A stretch of 43,292 nucleotides of DNA from Oscillospiraceae bacterium (GTDB taxonomy: Bacteria > Bacillota > Clostridia > Oscillospirales > CAG-272). Position 1 is the first letter of the stretch. Each line of letters opens with the position of its first letter. A model generated the notes under the pieces. That model worked only from the letters and a program-made list of their open reading frames with translations, was not told where the DNA came from and did not search any database. The stretch is taken from assembly GCA_015065285.1 (NCBI GenBank), contig SVQP01000012.1, positions 1 through 43,292 of the forward strand, given 5' to 3'. Positions 16,042 to 24,332 of the stretch are shown one piece after another. Both the position numbers and the translations under genes were made by a program.

Positions 16042-17415
16042 ATGCCCTATAAGAATCCCGATCAGGAAACCAAAATTCAAAATGAAATGAACGATCTGCT
16101 CGAAACGTCCAGATCCGCATATAAGATCCCCAAGGAAGCTTTTGATAACCACCGCGTCAAGCGCGGCTTGCGTGAGGTGGATGGCACCGGTGTGACCGCA
16201 GGCGTTACCAAAATCGGCAACGCGCACGGCTACGTGGTCAACGAGGGCGAAAAGGAGGCTGCAGAGGGCGTGCTGCGCTATCGCGGCTACGACGTCAACG
16301 ATCTGATTACGCACTTTACTGCAGATGGCAGATTCGGCTTTGAGGAATGCACCTTCCTGCTCTTCTTCGGTCACCTGCCCACCGATGCGGAGCTTGCCGA
16401 GTTTAATGACGTCATTTCGGCATACCGCCGCCTGCCGCCCCGCTTTACAGAGGATATTCTGCTCAAGGCGCCCAGCCCCTCGATCATGAATAAAATGGCA
16501 ACGGCTGTGCTGACGCTGTATTCCTATGACCCCAATCCCGATGATACCTCGCTGGATAACATGATGCGCCAGAGCATGGAGATCACGGCAAGATTGCCCG
16601 TGATCGCTGCGCAGTCGTATGCGGTCTACCGCAGCGCGTTCCATGACGAGAGCCTGAACATCCATAATCCCGTGGACGGGCTTTCCACCGCGGAGAATTT
16701 CTTGCGCGTGCTGCGCCCCGATTCCTCGTACACCGAAAAAGAAGCAAGACTTCTGGACGTGGCGCTGGTTGTGCATGCAGAGCACGGTGGCGGTAACTGC
16801 TCCACCTTTGCAACGCGCGTGCTCTCCTCCTCGGGCACCGACACCTATTCTGCCATTGCGAGCGGCATTGGTGCGCTCAAGGGCCCCAGACACGGCGGTG
16901 CGAATATCAAGGTGCAGGGCATGTTTGATTGCATCAAGCAAACCGTGGCAGACCCGTGGGATGACGGTCAGCTGACCGATTTTCTGGTCAAGGCGCTCAA
17001 CAAAGAGGTGTATGACCATTCGGGCTTGATCTACGGTATGGGACACGCGGTATATACGCTGTCCGACCCCCGTGCCGTCATTCTTAAGAGATATGCCAAG
17101 GAGCTGGCATACGAAAAGGGATACGGCAAGGATTTTGAGCTGCTGGAAAAGGTGGAACGCCTGACGCCGCAGATCTTTTGCGAATTCAAGGGCGTGGAGC
17201 GTCCGATGTGCGCAAACCTGGATATGTATTCGGGTCTTGTCTATCGCATGCTGGATATTCCCGTGGAAATGTACACCCCTCTGTTTGCCATTGCCCGCGC
17301 GTCCGGCTGGTGCGCACACAGAATGGAAGAGTACATCACTGCCAATAAGATCATCCGTCCCGCCTACCGTTGTATCTCCAAGAGCAAGGAATACGTTCCC
17401 ATGGAGAACAGATAA
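16042..17415 (+). CDS. gltA: Citrate synthase
   Basis: This 457-residue enzyme condenses acetyl-CoA and oxaloacetate to citrate, here probably to supply 2-oxoglutarate and glutamate in an anaerobe. The catalytic triad is visible as GPRHGGAN (His284), GMGHAVY (His335) and NLDMYSG (Asp394). HAEHGGGNCSTFATR and RGYDVNDLI are family motifs. It is of the slightly long Firmicutes type. The start is ATG 16042, 8 nt after AAAGGGG; an in-frame GTG at 16033 lies inside the ribosome binding site. It is monocistronic between its own promoter and terminator. A 2-methylcitrate synthase activity cannot be excluded. Confidence 0.92.
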   Translation: MPYKNPDQETKIQNEMNDLLETSRSAYKIPKEAFDNHRVKRGLREVDGTGVTAGVTKIGNAHGYVVNEGEKEAAEGVLRYRGYDVNDLITHFTADGRFGFEECTFLLFFGHLPTDAELAEFNDVISAYRRLPPRFTEDILLKAPSPSIMNKMATAVLTLYSYDPNPDDTSLDNMMRQSMEITARLPVIAAQSYAVYRSAFHDESLNIHNPVDGLSTAENFLRVLRPDSSYTEKEARLLDVALVVHAEHGGGNCSTFATRVLSSSGTDTYSAIASGIGALKGPRHGGANIKVQGMFDCIKQTVADPWDDGQLTDFLVKALNKEVYDHSGLIYGMGHAVYTLSDPRAVILKRYAKELAYEKGYGKDFELLEKVERLTPQIFCEFKGVERPMCANLDMYSGLVYRMLDIPVEMYTPLFAIARASGWCAHRMEEYITANKIIRPAYRCISKSKEYVPMENR

Positions 17416-17419
17416 AGGA

Positions 17420-17448
17420 AAAGCCCGAGCTTTGTCTCGGGCTTTTGT
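17420..17448 (+). terminator. Intrinsic terminator after citrate synthase
   Basis: AAAGCCCGAG pairs with CTCGGGCTTT around a CTTTGT loop (17430-17435). The T-tract TTTTG is part of the right arm. Confidence 0.88.
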
Positions 17449-17469
17449 TGCATATTACGCAGCGCATGG

Positions 17470-17498
17470 TTGACAGTTGCACGTGCGCATGCTACAAT
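17470..17498 (+). promoter_or_regulatory. Sigma-A promoter of the ECF sigma factor gene
   Basis: TTGACA (17470-17475), a 17-bp spacer and TACAAT (17493-17498). This is a housekeeping promoter rather than an ECF-type one, so basal expression does not need autoregulation. Confidence 0.85.
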
Positions 17499-17523
17499 AA
17501 GGGGAAAGAGAGGAGGGGATTGC

Positions 17524-18087
17524 ATGCTTTCGTTTTTGCTGACAATGGCGGATGAGCAGTATCGCGAGAGGATTGAAAGGCTGTATAAGCGCTATCATAA
17601 GCCAATGCTGAAAATTGCCAAGCAGCGTTTTGTAAACGCTTTGCGCAGCAATCCCACACTGGATGCCGAGGATGCTGTGCAGGCAGCGTTTATGGGGCTT
17701 GTGCGCTATGCGCATGCCGTGCCCTTTGATCGCCCAAGGGCAGAGCTGGAGGCATATGTCTTTACTGTGCTGCATCATGAAATTTCCAAGATCCTCGATC
17801 AGCCTGAGCAGACATTTGAAATAGATTCGCGTGAGCTGCTCGACCAAGAAAGCCTGCAGGATTTTGGAGAAAGGCTGTATATACGCGACAAGTATGCACA
17901 GATCGTGGCATTTATCAGGGACATGGATCCCAAATACAGCACAGTTTTGCTGCTGCGTTACGGCAACGAGCTGACCGTGGAACAAATTGCCAAGCTGACG
18001 GGACTTCCGCAGCCCACGGTATATTCGCGCCTGCGGCGCGGAAAGCAACAGCTGCTTGAAAAATTTGGAAAGGGGGAGAGCTTGTGA
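17524..18087 (+). CDS. ECF-type RNA polymerase sigma factor
   Basis: This 187-residue two-domain sigma-70 family protein has region 2 from about residue 8 (YRERIERLYKRYHKPMLKIA, AEDAVQAAFMGLVRYA). Region 4 is at about 125-180 (DPKYSTVLLLRYGNELTVEQIAKL, followed by the helix-turn-helix LPQPTVYSRLRRGKQQL). It should redirect RNA polymerase to a small regulon. The start is ATG 17524 after GAGGAGGGG; the upstream in-frame TTG is the promoter -35 box. Its stop overlaps the start of a DUF4367 membrane protein, the usual arrangement of a sigma factor with its anti-sigma factor. Confidence 0.88.
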   Translation: MLSFLLTMADEQYRERIERLYKRYHKPMLKIAKQRFVNALRSNPTLDAEDAVQAAFMGLVRYAHAVPFDRPRAELEAYVFTVLHHEISKILDQPEQTFEIDSRELLDQESLQDFGERLYIRDKYAQIVAFIRDMDPKYSTVLLLRYGNELTVEQIAKLTGLPQPTVYSRLRRGKQQLLEKFGKGESL

Positions 18088-18749
18088 GTGAAAGTGCAAT
18101 TTTGTTAAAGGATGCCTTGATAGCAGGAGTTAGCCAACGGTATGCTCTGGAGCTTTCCCAAAGTCAGCAAAATGCTGCATGCTCACCGGAGCATATGCAA
18201 AAGATGAGCGATCTGCTTGGATATGACGTGCAGGCTGCAGCCAAAGCTCGGAAAAGAAAGCTTGTTATCGCAGCACTGATATTGGCAGCCGCCTTGGTGG
18301 TTGGCTCATTGACCGCTTATGCAAACCGCGATGCAATCCGTGAGTTCTTTGTCCGGTTTGTCGAGGATAACTTTGTTATTGAATTCCCGGGGAATCAGCC
18401 ATCTCCAACCATTACCCAAACATATGATTATTCATATATCCCGGAAGGATATGAGTTGAAGTTCAAAGAAATAAGATTGACGGGAATATATTATCAATAT
18501 ACAAATGAGAATCAAAAAATACTTTCACTAAATCAATTATTAATCAATGCAGAAATTGGATTTGATGGTGAGAGCGGTAGTTCGACAATGCTTGATCATA
18601 ATGAAATACAGATCCTTTGCGTAGATTATGAAAATATAAGATACTATATCTGGAATAATGGAAACTATGTATTTCAAATATGTGACGGCGCCAAGTTGCC
18701 TTTTGAAGAAATCCAGAAGATTATTGACGGCATGTTAATTATTGAATAA
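18084..18749 (+). CDS. DUF4367 membrane protein, candidate anti-sigma factor
   Basis: This 221-residue protein has a cytoplasmic N-terminal domain (about 1-58), one membrane segment near 60-80 (KLVIAALILAAALVVGSLTAY) and an external DUF4367 domain (YIPEGYELKFKEIRLTG, YYIWNNGNYVFQI). GTG 18084 overlaps the sigma-factor stop (GTGA), with AGGGGGAG upstream, so the two are translationally coupled. By family precedent it would hold the sigma factor at the membrane until a signal arrives. The external half is clearly more AT-rich than the first half, as if the sensor domain had a different origin. A strong terminator follows. Confidence 0.72.
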   Translation: MSESAILLKDALIAGVSQRYALELSQSQQNAACSPEHMQKMSDLLGYDVQAAAKARKRKLVIAALILAAALVVGSLTAYANRDAIREFFVRFVEDNFVIEFPGNQPSPTITQTYDYSYIPEGYELKFKEIRLTGIYYQYTNENQKILSLNQLLINAEIGFDGESGSSTMLDHNEIQILCVDYENIRYYIWNNGNYVFQICDGAKLPFEEIQKIIDGMLIIE

Positions 18750-18756
18750 TGATGCT

Positions 18757-18789
18757 AAAAAAGCGGGTGGACTAGTCCACCCGCTTTTT
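18757..18789. terminator. Bidirectional intrinsic terminator
   Basis: A perfect palindrome: the arms AAGCGGGTGGAC and GTCCACCCGCTT meet at a TA centre, with A-runs on the left and TTTTT on the right. Confidence 0.9.
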
Positions 18790-18916
18790 GTTCATATAAT
18801 ATTTACATATTTTTTCCTGGGTTTTGAATAAAATATTAAAATATGACGCTTTGTATATTGTGAGGGGGAAAATATGGAAAGTAGTAGAATTTTTATTAGG
18901 AAATGGAGAGTATATC

Positions 18917-19363
18917 ATGAAACCCTTGCGAAAAAACATTTTTATCCTGTTTCTGCTGTTCACAATATTGAATTTGGTTTCACTACAAGTATCGGCAAAC
19001 ACTACTGACTTGCAGATTTCACCACGCTATTTAAATATGAGTAATTATACCGCGGTATTCTCTATTACTGATCCCGAAACTGCAGTAGTGGATGTTTGGT
19101 ATTATGGGAAAGAAGAGGTGTTTTCCCGGGCAGAAATTACGGTTAAGATTCAAAAGAAAATCCTAGTATTTTGGACAGATGTTGATATTGGATATGCTAA
19201 TAACGTATGGACGGATAGTAATACTCAAGTTTATGGATCGTTTTTCAATACATTTTCAATAAATGGTGCAGGGAAATATCGTGCCTTAATTACTTTGAAA
19301 GTGTTTGATGCCTTAGGTTCTTGTGATACAATCGAAATGACCAGAGAATACGAGTACAAATAA
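18917..19363 (+). CDS. Small secreted protein of unknown function
   Basis: This protein of 148 residues has an N-terminal signal peptide (MKPLRKNIFILFLLFTILNLVSLQVSA, likely cleaved after SANT or nearby). The mature part is all-beta in character, with many Thr, Val and Tyr (SNYTAVFSITDPETAVVDVWYYG, GKYRALITLKVF), and resembles an Ig-like secreted domain of about 115 residues. GGAGAG is 6 nt before ATG 18917. It lies 85 nt upstream of the 1224-residue secreted protein in the same AT-rich block. I recognise no specific family. A second ORF with a better ribosome binding site (ATG 18874, 44 codons) overlaps its start in another frame and may influence its translation. Confidence 0.65.
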   Translation: MKPLRKNIFILFLLFTILNLVSLQVSANTTDLQISPRYLNMSNYTAVFSITDPETAVVDVWYYGKEEVFSRAEITVKIQKKILVFWTDVDIGYANNVWTDSNTQVYGSFFNTFSINGAGKYRALITLKVFDALGSCDTIEMTREYEYK

Positions 19364-19448
19364 ATTGCTTTGAATGCTGTTTTATGATTGCCCCCGTCAT
19401 GAACTGCAGGATGAACAAACAAATAAAAAACAAAGAAAGGAAAAAGCT

Positions 19449-22400
19449 ATGAAACACACCAAAATTAGATTCGCGACAGTCTTATTAGCGATGTGGCTGC
19501 TGTTTACCGCTATTCCGATTACGGTTTTTGCGGAGCTTTTGCAGCTGCATACAGAACCGATATCGAATGATACGGTTTACGTGTTGGCAGAGGATAACAC
19601 AAAGCGCACTGCTTTTGAAAAGCACTATTACTGTTCCAATGGAACTTTTGTGGCAGTGACCTATCCTGAAGCCGTTCACTATCAGAATGAGCAGGGCGAT
19701 TGGATAGATGTGGATTTGCGAATGACAGATGACCGCGTAGCGCAGGCTTACCGGAGTCAAAGTGGTAGATTTAAAACATCGTTTTCTAAGCCGGGTGTGC
19801 GATCTGATACAAGCATTATGTCTGATGGAGGCACGACCTCGAATGCACCGGCTGTTAGCATAGAGTCCGGAGACTATGCGCTGTCCTGGTCGCTTGTAGG
19901 AGAGCAGCCTGCTAAAACCTCGGTCAGTACTTATGCAAGCAATGGTGGTTCCGCTTACCTTTCTGCTTCCGAGCAAGCCACGGTGCAGGTGGTGGGCGAG
20001 CTGAAGACAGCCACTCCTGCTGCCGCTGTGCAAAAGCTTCCGATTACAGATCCCGGTGCTTTTGAATTATCGTCGGTGGCGAATCAGGTTGTCTACGAGA
20101 ATATTTTTGGCAGGGATCAAAACGTGTCGGTTCGTTATTCTGTGTCTCTGAACAAGATCGAAGAAGATATCATGATTACAGCACCTACAGACATGACGTC
20201 TTTTTCCATGCAAGTTGCATGTGGTTCCTTGACCCCAACACTCAATGACGATAACAGTGTGGATTTCCTTGACAATGATGGCGATATGGTGTATCATGTA
20301 AGTATACCCTATCTGGTGGATTCAGCATGCGCTGTTTCATATGCAGTTGACGTTACTCTGACCGTGCAGGGAGAGTCCTGCATCATTACCTATACGCCTG
20401 ACGCTGCATGGATGCAAGACCCCGCGCGCGTATATCCCATCATGCTTGATCCGGCGGTTACGACCCGAGATTATGCATCTGCAATATCTGATACGTATGT
20501 GGAAAGCACTTCGCAGGTATGTCATTTGAATGAGCAATACCTTCGTATCAGTCAGGACGACCGCGCCAAAAGAGTGGCTCTTTTAAAGCTTAACCACTTG
20601 CCAAGTATTGCTGAGAACTTGCCAATTATTTCGGCAACACTTAATACTTGCTCGTTAATGGCGTTGAATCACTCTGTTGTCATCGACGTCAAATTAGAGG
20701 AATTAGCTTCGGATTTGAATTTGTTGATGGTAAAATACAACGATTTGAATGGAATTGGTAAAACGGAAATTGATCGTGTTTCTTTGTCCTCCACATCGGC
20801 AGTCACCACATTCGATATTACGTCTTGTATCAACAATTTATATTCCGGACAAAGCAGTGGTTGCTTTGCTATCAGTTTGGTTGGGAATGGTTATTTGTTA
20901 AGTATTCCTCCGATTTATAGTACTGAGCAAGCAGTTGTTTCGTTGCGCCCATACGTATCGGTTACTTATGGTTACGTGCTGCCTGAAAATCTTTCTGCAA
21001 ACGACAGCATTCAATTGAAAAATCTTAGCAGTGGGGGATTTCTCTTTCCCAATAGCGGACTGTGCGGAGCCGGCAACTACATTATGCACGCTCCCGATTC
21101 AGCCGCATTAAATCTGCGTACGTTTAATTTGAGGGTTAGTACTGTGTCGGGAGCATATAAGTTGGAGCTTTCGCCCAATTCAGATACCAGCAACGTGTTT
21201 GTATCAGCAGACTTGTCATCAAAATTGGTTTTGCTGAAAAATGCAAGCGATGCTTCTGCAAACATAATGCAGGATTGGTTGATCGTTCCTTACGATGCTA
21301 CTACTTTTAAAATCGTATTGGCATCGGATATGCGTTATGTGATGACAGCAGTGGGTTCGGCAACCACGTATGCTGCAACGCCATCTACAAGCACAGGAGG
21401 TTGTGTTAGCATTACGCAATGCAACGGTGCACCGACCAATGCACAATTGTGGAAGATTTTTAAGGGTGGTCAAGCGGTCACAAATAGCATGGCGCTGCCC
21501 AGTTTGCTTATAGATTCTGGTATATATTATGTCAATAATCGGAAGACAGGGGCGTTTATCAGTCGGAATTTGACGAGTAGTAGCGTTACCATGACATCGG
21601 GATTACTTGAGGATATTAAGGATCAGATTGAGTGGAAGATTACTAGGTTACCGGACGGCTATTATACGATTCAAAGCACGCAACATCCTAATAAATTCTT
21701 GACTGCTCAATCAGAATCTGCAATCATGGCTACTTGTACCGGGGAGATTGAGGATGCGCAGAAGTGGCACATCTCCGGATCAGACAGTCAATGCTTCTTT
21801 AAAAGTGCGCTTAACGACAAGTATCTTTATCCTTCGAGTGATGCAGCAACGTCGAGTCAGTATGACCTACAAATCGGTTATCTCAATCTCGCAAGTGAGT
21901 GGCGAATGGCGACTCCGGAGAATTATGTTGAATTGGATGAATTTTTGTTTAGTGATACCATCATTGTAGCTGGAGCAAATAAAAATGCCCAGATCTCCAG
22001 TGTTTATCCAACAAATTCATATTGGGCAAATGACAATTCTGATTTTGAATTTTATGTAGACAGTTCAAATAATGAATCCTCTGTTTCATTATCAGGCTTT
22101 ATTTCAAGCCAATATGAAGGTGAAACTGTAATTAAAGTGAAGCATAAAGTAACGGGAGTTGAATCGTTTTTTGATATTTATACAGTTGTAACATTTGCTT
22201 CTGAATTTACAACAACAGAAGTAGTTGATGTGTTTGATGTTTCTCACACGGATGATGGCTTTTATTTGTTAGAAGTTCCTCTTTCGTCAGTGCTAACTGA
22301 CTATGGTATAACGATGCTTTATGATGGTGAATATGAAGATAGTCAAACGGATGTCAATGCCTTTTATGATGACTGGTATTTATATGCTGTAGTAGACAAT

Positions 22401-23123
22401 GATCAGAATTATAATTATGGTTTGCTAAAAATGCGAGAACAAGAATATGACGATGTGGATAATATGGCAGATAACGATACCCCGGGTGTAACTATTCCGT
22501 TTATAGAGTTTAATTATACTATTCTTTTGAATTGCCTGAATGATGCCACTGTTGCCAATCAACAAGCGTTGTCTTCTGAAATCCAGAGGGTGACTCTTAC
22601 TGAGGGAAGCAATATTCATAGCATACCCATAACTGAATATTTTGCAAGAACAGAATCATTTGCACCATATTTGATTGCACAGACATATGTTGAAAAAATA
22701 GCTGCAGGTGCTATTAATGGTAAACTATCCAACCTAACAGCATTCGCTGCTTGTATGGAGGAAAATGGCCAGTATGAGCAGCGTATTAGAGAGGCTATAA
22801 ATGCCAATAACGAGAGAGCTGGGAAAATCATATGTGATTTGGATTCTTTCGAATTATCTATCGAGGATCCAGCAGAGCTTACCATTTATGAAAAGTATGC
22901 TATTTTATTAACACATACGGCCAATCCATCTTTTAATTCATTTGCAGCCGAAGTAGAATATCATGCAGAAAAAACTTTGGCAAATTTCATGTATGCTCAT
23001 GCTGTTAGAGCCGATATGACTATTGAGAAGAATGATTATTACTATTATTATGTGAGTGATACTTATTATGATTATGATGGGGCAATGGTTGTTGCACAGA
23101 GAGAGGAGCATGGAGATCAATGA
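19449..23123 (+). CDS. Large secreted DNRLRE / ricin-like multidomain protein
   Basis: This 1224-residue protein has a signal peptide at 1-28 (MKHTKIRFATVLLAMWLLF...). Residues about 30-335 resemble the N-terminal part of secreted Rhs-type proteins (YENIFGRDQNVSVRYSVS, PARVYPIMLDPAV). A DNRLRE-type beta-sandwich follows (about 338-505, AISDTYVESTSQVCHLNEQYLRIS). Two ricin-like beta-trefoil modules are next (about 507-674 ending QLWKIF, and 684-826 with QKWHIS), and then an AT-rich, acidic, Tyr-rich tail (about 830-1224, with TIYEKYAILLTHTAN and FNSFAAEVEYHAEK). No Rhs repeats or LPXTG motif are present. The stop overlaps the next gene (ATGA). It may be an adhesin, a glycan binder or a toxin carrier; the tail is not identified. 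Confidence 0.78.
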   Translation: MKHTKIRFATVLLAMWLLFTAIPITVFAELLQLHTEPISNDTVYVLAEDNTKRTAFEKHYYCSNGTFVAVTYPEAVHYQNEQGDWIDVDLRMTDDRVAQAYRSQSGRFKTSFSKPGVRSDTSIMSDGGTTSNAPAVSIESGDYALSWSLVGEQPAKTSVSTYASNGGSAYLSASEQATVQVVGELKTATPAAAVQKLPITDPGAFELSSVANQVVYENIFGRDQNVSVRYSVSLNKIEEDIMITAPTDMTSFSMQVACGSLTPTLNDDNSVDFLDNDGDMVYHVSIPYLVDSACAVSYAVDVTLTVQGESCIITYTPDAAWMQDPARVYPIMLDPAVTTRDYASAISDTYVESTSQVCHLNEQYLRISQDDRAKRVALLKLNHLPSIAENLPIISATLNTCSLMALNHSVVIDVKLEELASDLNLLMVKYNDLNGIGKTEIDRVSLSSTSAVTTFDITSCINNLYSGQSSGCFAISLVGNGYLLSIPPIYSTEQAVVSLRPYVSVTYGYVLPENLSANDSIQLKNLSSGGFLFPNSGLCGAGNYIMHAPDSAALNLRTFNLRVSTVSGAYKLELSPNSDTSNVFVSADLSSKLVLLKNASDASANIMQDWLIVPYDATTFKIVLASDMRYVMTAVGSATTYAATPSTSTGGCVSITQCNGAPTNAQLWKIFKGGQAVTNSMALPSLLIDSGIYYVNNRKTGAFISRNLTSSSVTMTSGLLEDIKDQIEWKITRLPDGYYTIQSTQHPNKFLTAQSESAIMATCTGEIEDAQKWHISGSDSQCFFKSALNDKYLYPSSDAATSSQYDLQIGYLNLASEWRMATPENYVELDEFLFSDTIIVAGANKNAQISSVYPTNSYWANDNSDFEFYVDSSNNESSVSLSGFISSQYEGETVIKVKHKVTGVESFFDIYTVVTFASEFTTTEVVDVFDVSHTDDGFYLLEVPLSSVLTDYGITMLYDGEYEDSQTDVNAFYDDWYLYAVVDNDQNYNYGLLKMREQEYDDVDNMADNDTPGVTIPFIEFNYTILLNCLNDATVANQQALSSEIQRVTLTEGSNIHSIPITEYFARTESFAPYLIAQTYVEKIAAGAINGKLSNLTAFAACMEENGQYEQRIREAINANNERAGKIICDLDSFELSIEDPAELTIYEKYAILLTHTANPSFNSFAAEVEYHAEKTLANFMYAHAVRADMTIEKNDYYYYYVSDTYYDYDGAMVVAQREEHGDQ

Positions 23124-23860
23124 CGGGATTAAAATGTTTTTTCGATGGTTTTGTTGCTGTTATCATAGCGGTTGTATTGTCGAGCACTCAACATATTTTA
23201 AGTGTAGGCTGTGCTATGAGTCTTCATGAAATAATCCGTCAAGTGATTGACCATATGCCCTGGTTGAAGATGGTTGTAAATGCTTTGCCCAATTATGATA
23301 TCGGGTCTGCAATTGTATTGGAATGGACAGTGATCATTGCATATTTGGGCTTGGGGCTCTCATTGCTTGCATTAATCATAATGATTTATAAGAGCATTGA
23401 TTTAATATGCCAGAAATACAGAGGGGTAGCAGGAATTATTGCATTGTATCTTTTAGTGGTGATTGTGTCATTGCTTAGCCTTTGGTTTGGATGGTACATG
23501 AGGGCCAACTACTCGGTATGGGGGGGAGAGTTCTTATTGATGACATTAATTCCCCCAGTGTTATTTATCAGTGCAATCTTGGCTACGAGAAAATTGTTAT
23601 GCAGATCCGATTGTAAGTTTTATAAACTGTCCGTTGTACTATATTTTGTGCTCTTAGGCTCAGATGTTTTAATGTTAATGGGACAAGTATTAGTTTTATA
23701 TTTGTTTTATATTGTTTATGAAGCTGCATATTCCATTGATGTGTTAACTAACCTAATGCTTTTTACATATTTATTTGATTTTGTACAGATTTTTGTAATT
23801 ATCGCAATAGAAGGATTGTATTTGTATATTGCCAGAAGAAAACATTCTCTGGGTAGGTGA
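23120..23860 (+). CDS. Six-TM membrane protein coupled to the secreted protein
   Basis: This 246-residue hydrophobic protein has about six membrane segments: FVAVIIAVVLSS, WTVIIAYLGLGLSLLALII, IIALYLLVVIVSLLSLWF, LLMTLIPPVLFISAIL, VVLYFVLLGSDVLML with LVLYLFYIVY, and FVQIFVIIAIEGLYLYIA. ATG 23120 overlaps the stop of the giant secreted protein, so expression is coupled. Base composition matches the AT-rich tail of that protein. The arrangement recalls a toxin and its membrane immunity protein, but also an export or anchoring partner. No family was recognised. Confidence 0.65.
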   Translation: MTGLKCFFDGFVAVIIAVVLSSTQHILSVGCAMSLHEIIRQVIDHMPWLKMVVNALPNYDIGSAIVLEWTVIIAYLGLGLSLLALIIMIYKSIDLICQKYRGVAGIIALYLLVVIVSLLSLWFGWYMRANYSVWGGEFLLMTLIPPVLFISAILATRKLLCRSDCKFYKLSVVLYFVLLGSDVLMLMGQVLVLYLFYIVYEAAYSIDVLTNLMLFTYLFDFVQIFVIIAIEGLYLYIARRKHSLGR

Positions 23861-24002
23861 AGTCAGGGTAGATGGAGACGAGTATTTTATTGCGCTTTAT
23901 AAAGGAGAAGGCACTTATGATTGCGATTTTATTCGTTGCAATGATGAATTATCTGCGCTGATAGACCGGGTGGTGGACAAATACGGTTTACTTACTGATT
24001 AA
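23829..24002 (+). CDS. Possible 57-residue acidic protein overlapping the membrane protein gene
   Basis: An open frame from TTG 23829 to TAA 24000-24002 encodes an acidic protein with a convincing composition (begins MPEENILWVGEVRVDGDEYF, ends RVVDKYGLLTD). It starts inside the last codons of the membrane protein in the +1 frame. An AAGGA-like site lies about 14 nt upstream, which is far. The alternating hydrophobic and acidic start and the amphipathic end suggest a small folded beta-alpha protein or the C-terminal piece of a decayed gene. It could be an in-frame remnant rather than a translated gene. Confidence 0.35.
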   Translation: MPEENILWVGEVRVDGDEYFIALYKGEGTYDCDFIRCNDELSALIDRVVDKYGLLTD

Positions 24003-24015
24003 GAGAAGACAAGAT

Positions 24016-24166
24016 TCAAACTGTGACCCAAGAAGCCACGTAACTTTGAACCGATCCCCGTTACGATCATTACAAGTGCACAGAGAACCGTCACCTGTGT
24101 TAAAGTGACGGCAGGGGAACACCCATGCCGTATCCTGCCCGCCGAGTAATCGGCGGGCAATTTTTG
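24016..24166 (+). ncRNA. Compact structured RNA ending in a perfect terminator (class unknown)
   Basis: The stretch has three hairpins and an intrinsic terminator: CGTAAC/GTTACG (24039-24065), CCGTCAC/GTGACGG (24088-24111), GGCA-GGG/CCC-TGCC (24110-24129, alternative to the base of hairpin 2), and TGCCCGCCGA/TCGGCGGGCA (24136-24159) with ATTTTTG. Two pseudoknots are possible: CACAG (24079-24083) with the loop CTGTG (24095-24099), and TCCCC (24055-24059) with GGGGA (24114-24118). No coding frame fits. A weak promoter match (TTTACT at 23987-23992) precedes it. It could be a free-standing RNA such as 6S or raiA-type, or a cis-element; a covariance search would decide. Confidence 0.5.
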
Positions 24167-24239
24167 CGCTGTGGCAGGGAATCTCATGATTGTACACACA
24201 TTCTCTTTTGATTTTCGCATAATTTTGGCAAATTCTCTA

Positions 24240-24268
24240 TTGATTATCTTGCATATCTATGGTATAAT
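24240..24268 (+). promoter_or_regulatory. Sigma-A promoter of the exonuclease-thiI operon
   Basis: TTGATT (24240-24245), a 17-bp spacer and TATAAT (24263-24268), with extended TG at 24260-24261. Confidence 0.85.
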
Positions 24269-24332
24269 GATATGATTGCGTAACTTTCGTCCCGGGACGC
24301 TCCCGTGGACTTGTATATATGGAGGAATGGTT

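Noticed and set aside
18874..19008. 44-codon ORF (MESSRIFIRK...) with a strong GAGGGGG site, overlapping the small secreted protein
   Set aside because: Out of frame with the signal-peptide gene and without coding-like composition in its second half; kept only as a possible leader ORF in the evidence of that gene.
24016..24166. Riboswitch controlling the exonuclease-thiI operon
   Set aside because: The terminator precedes a separate strong promoter (24240-24268) and no known aptamer core was recognised, so cis control of that operon is unlikely.
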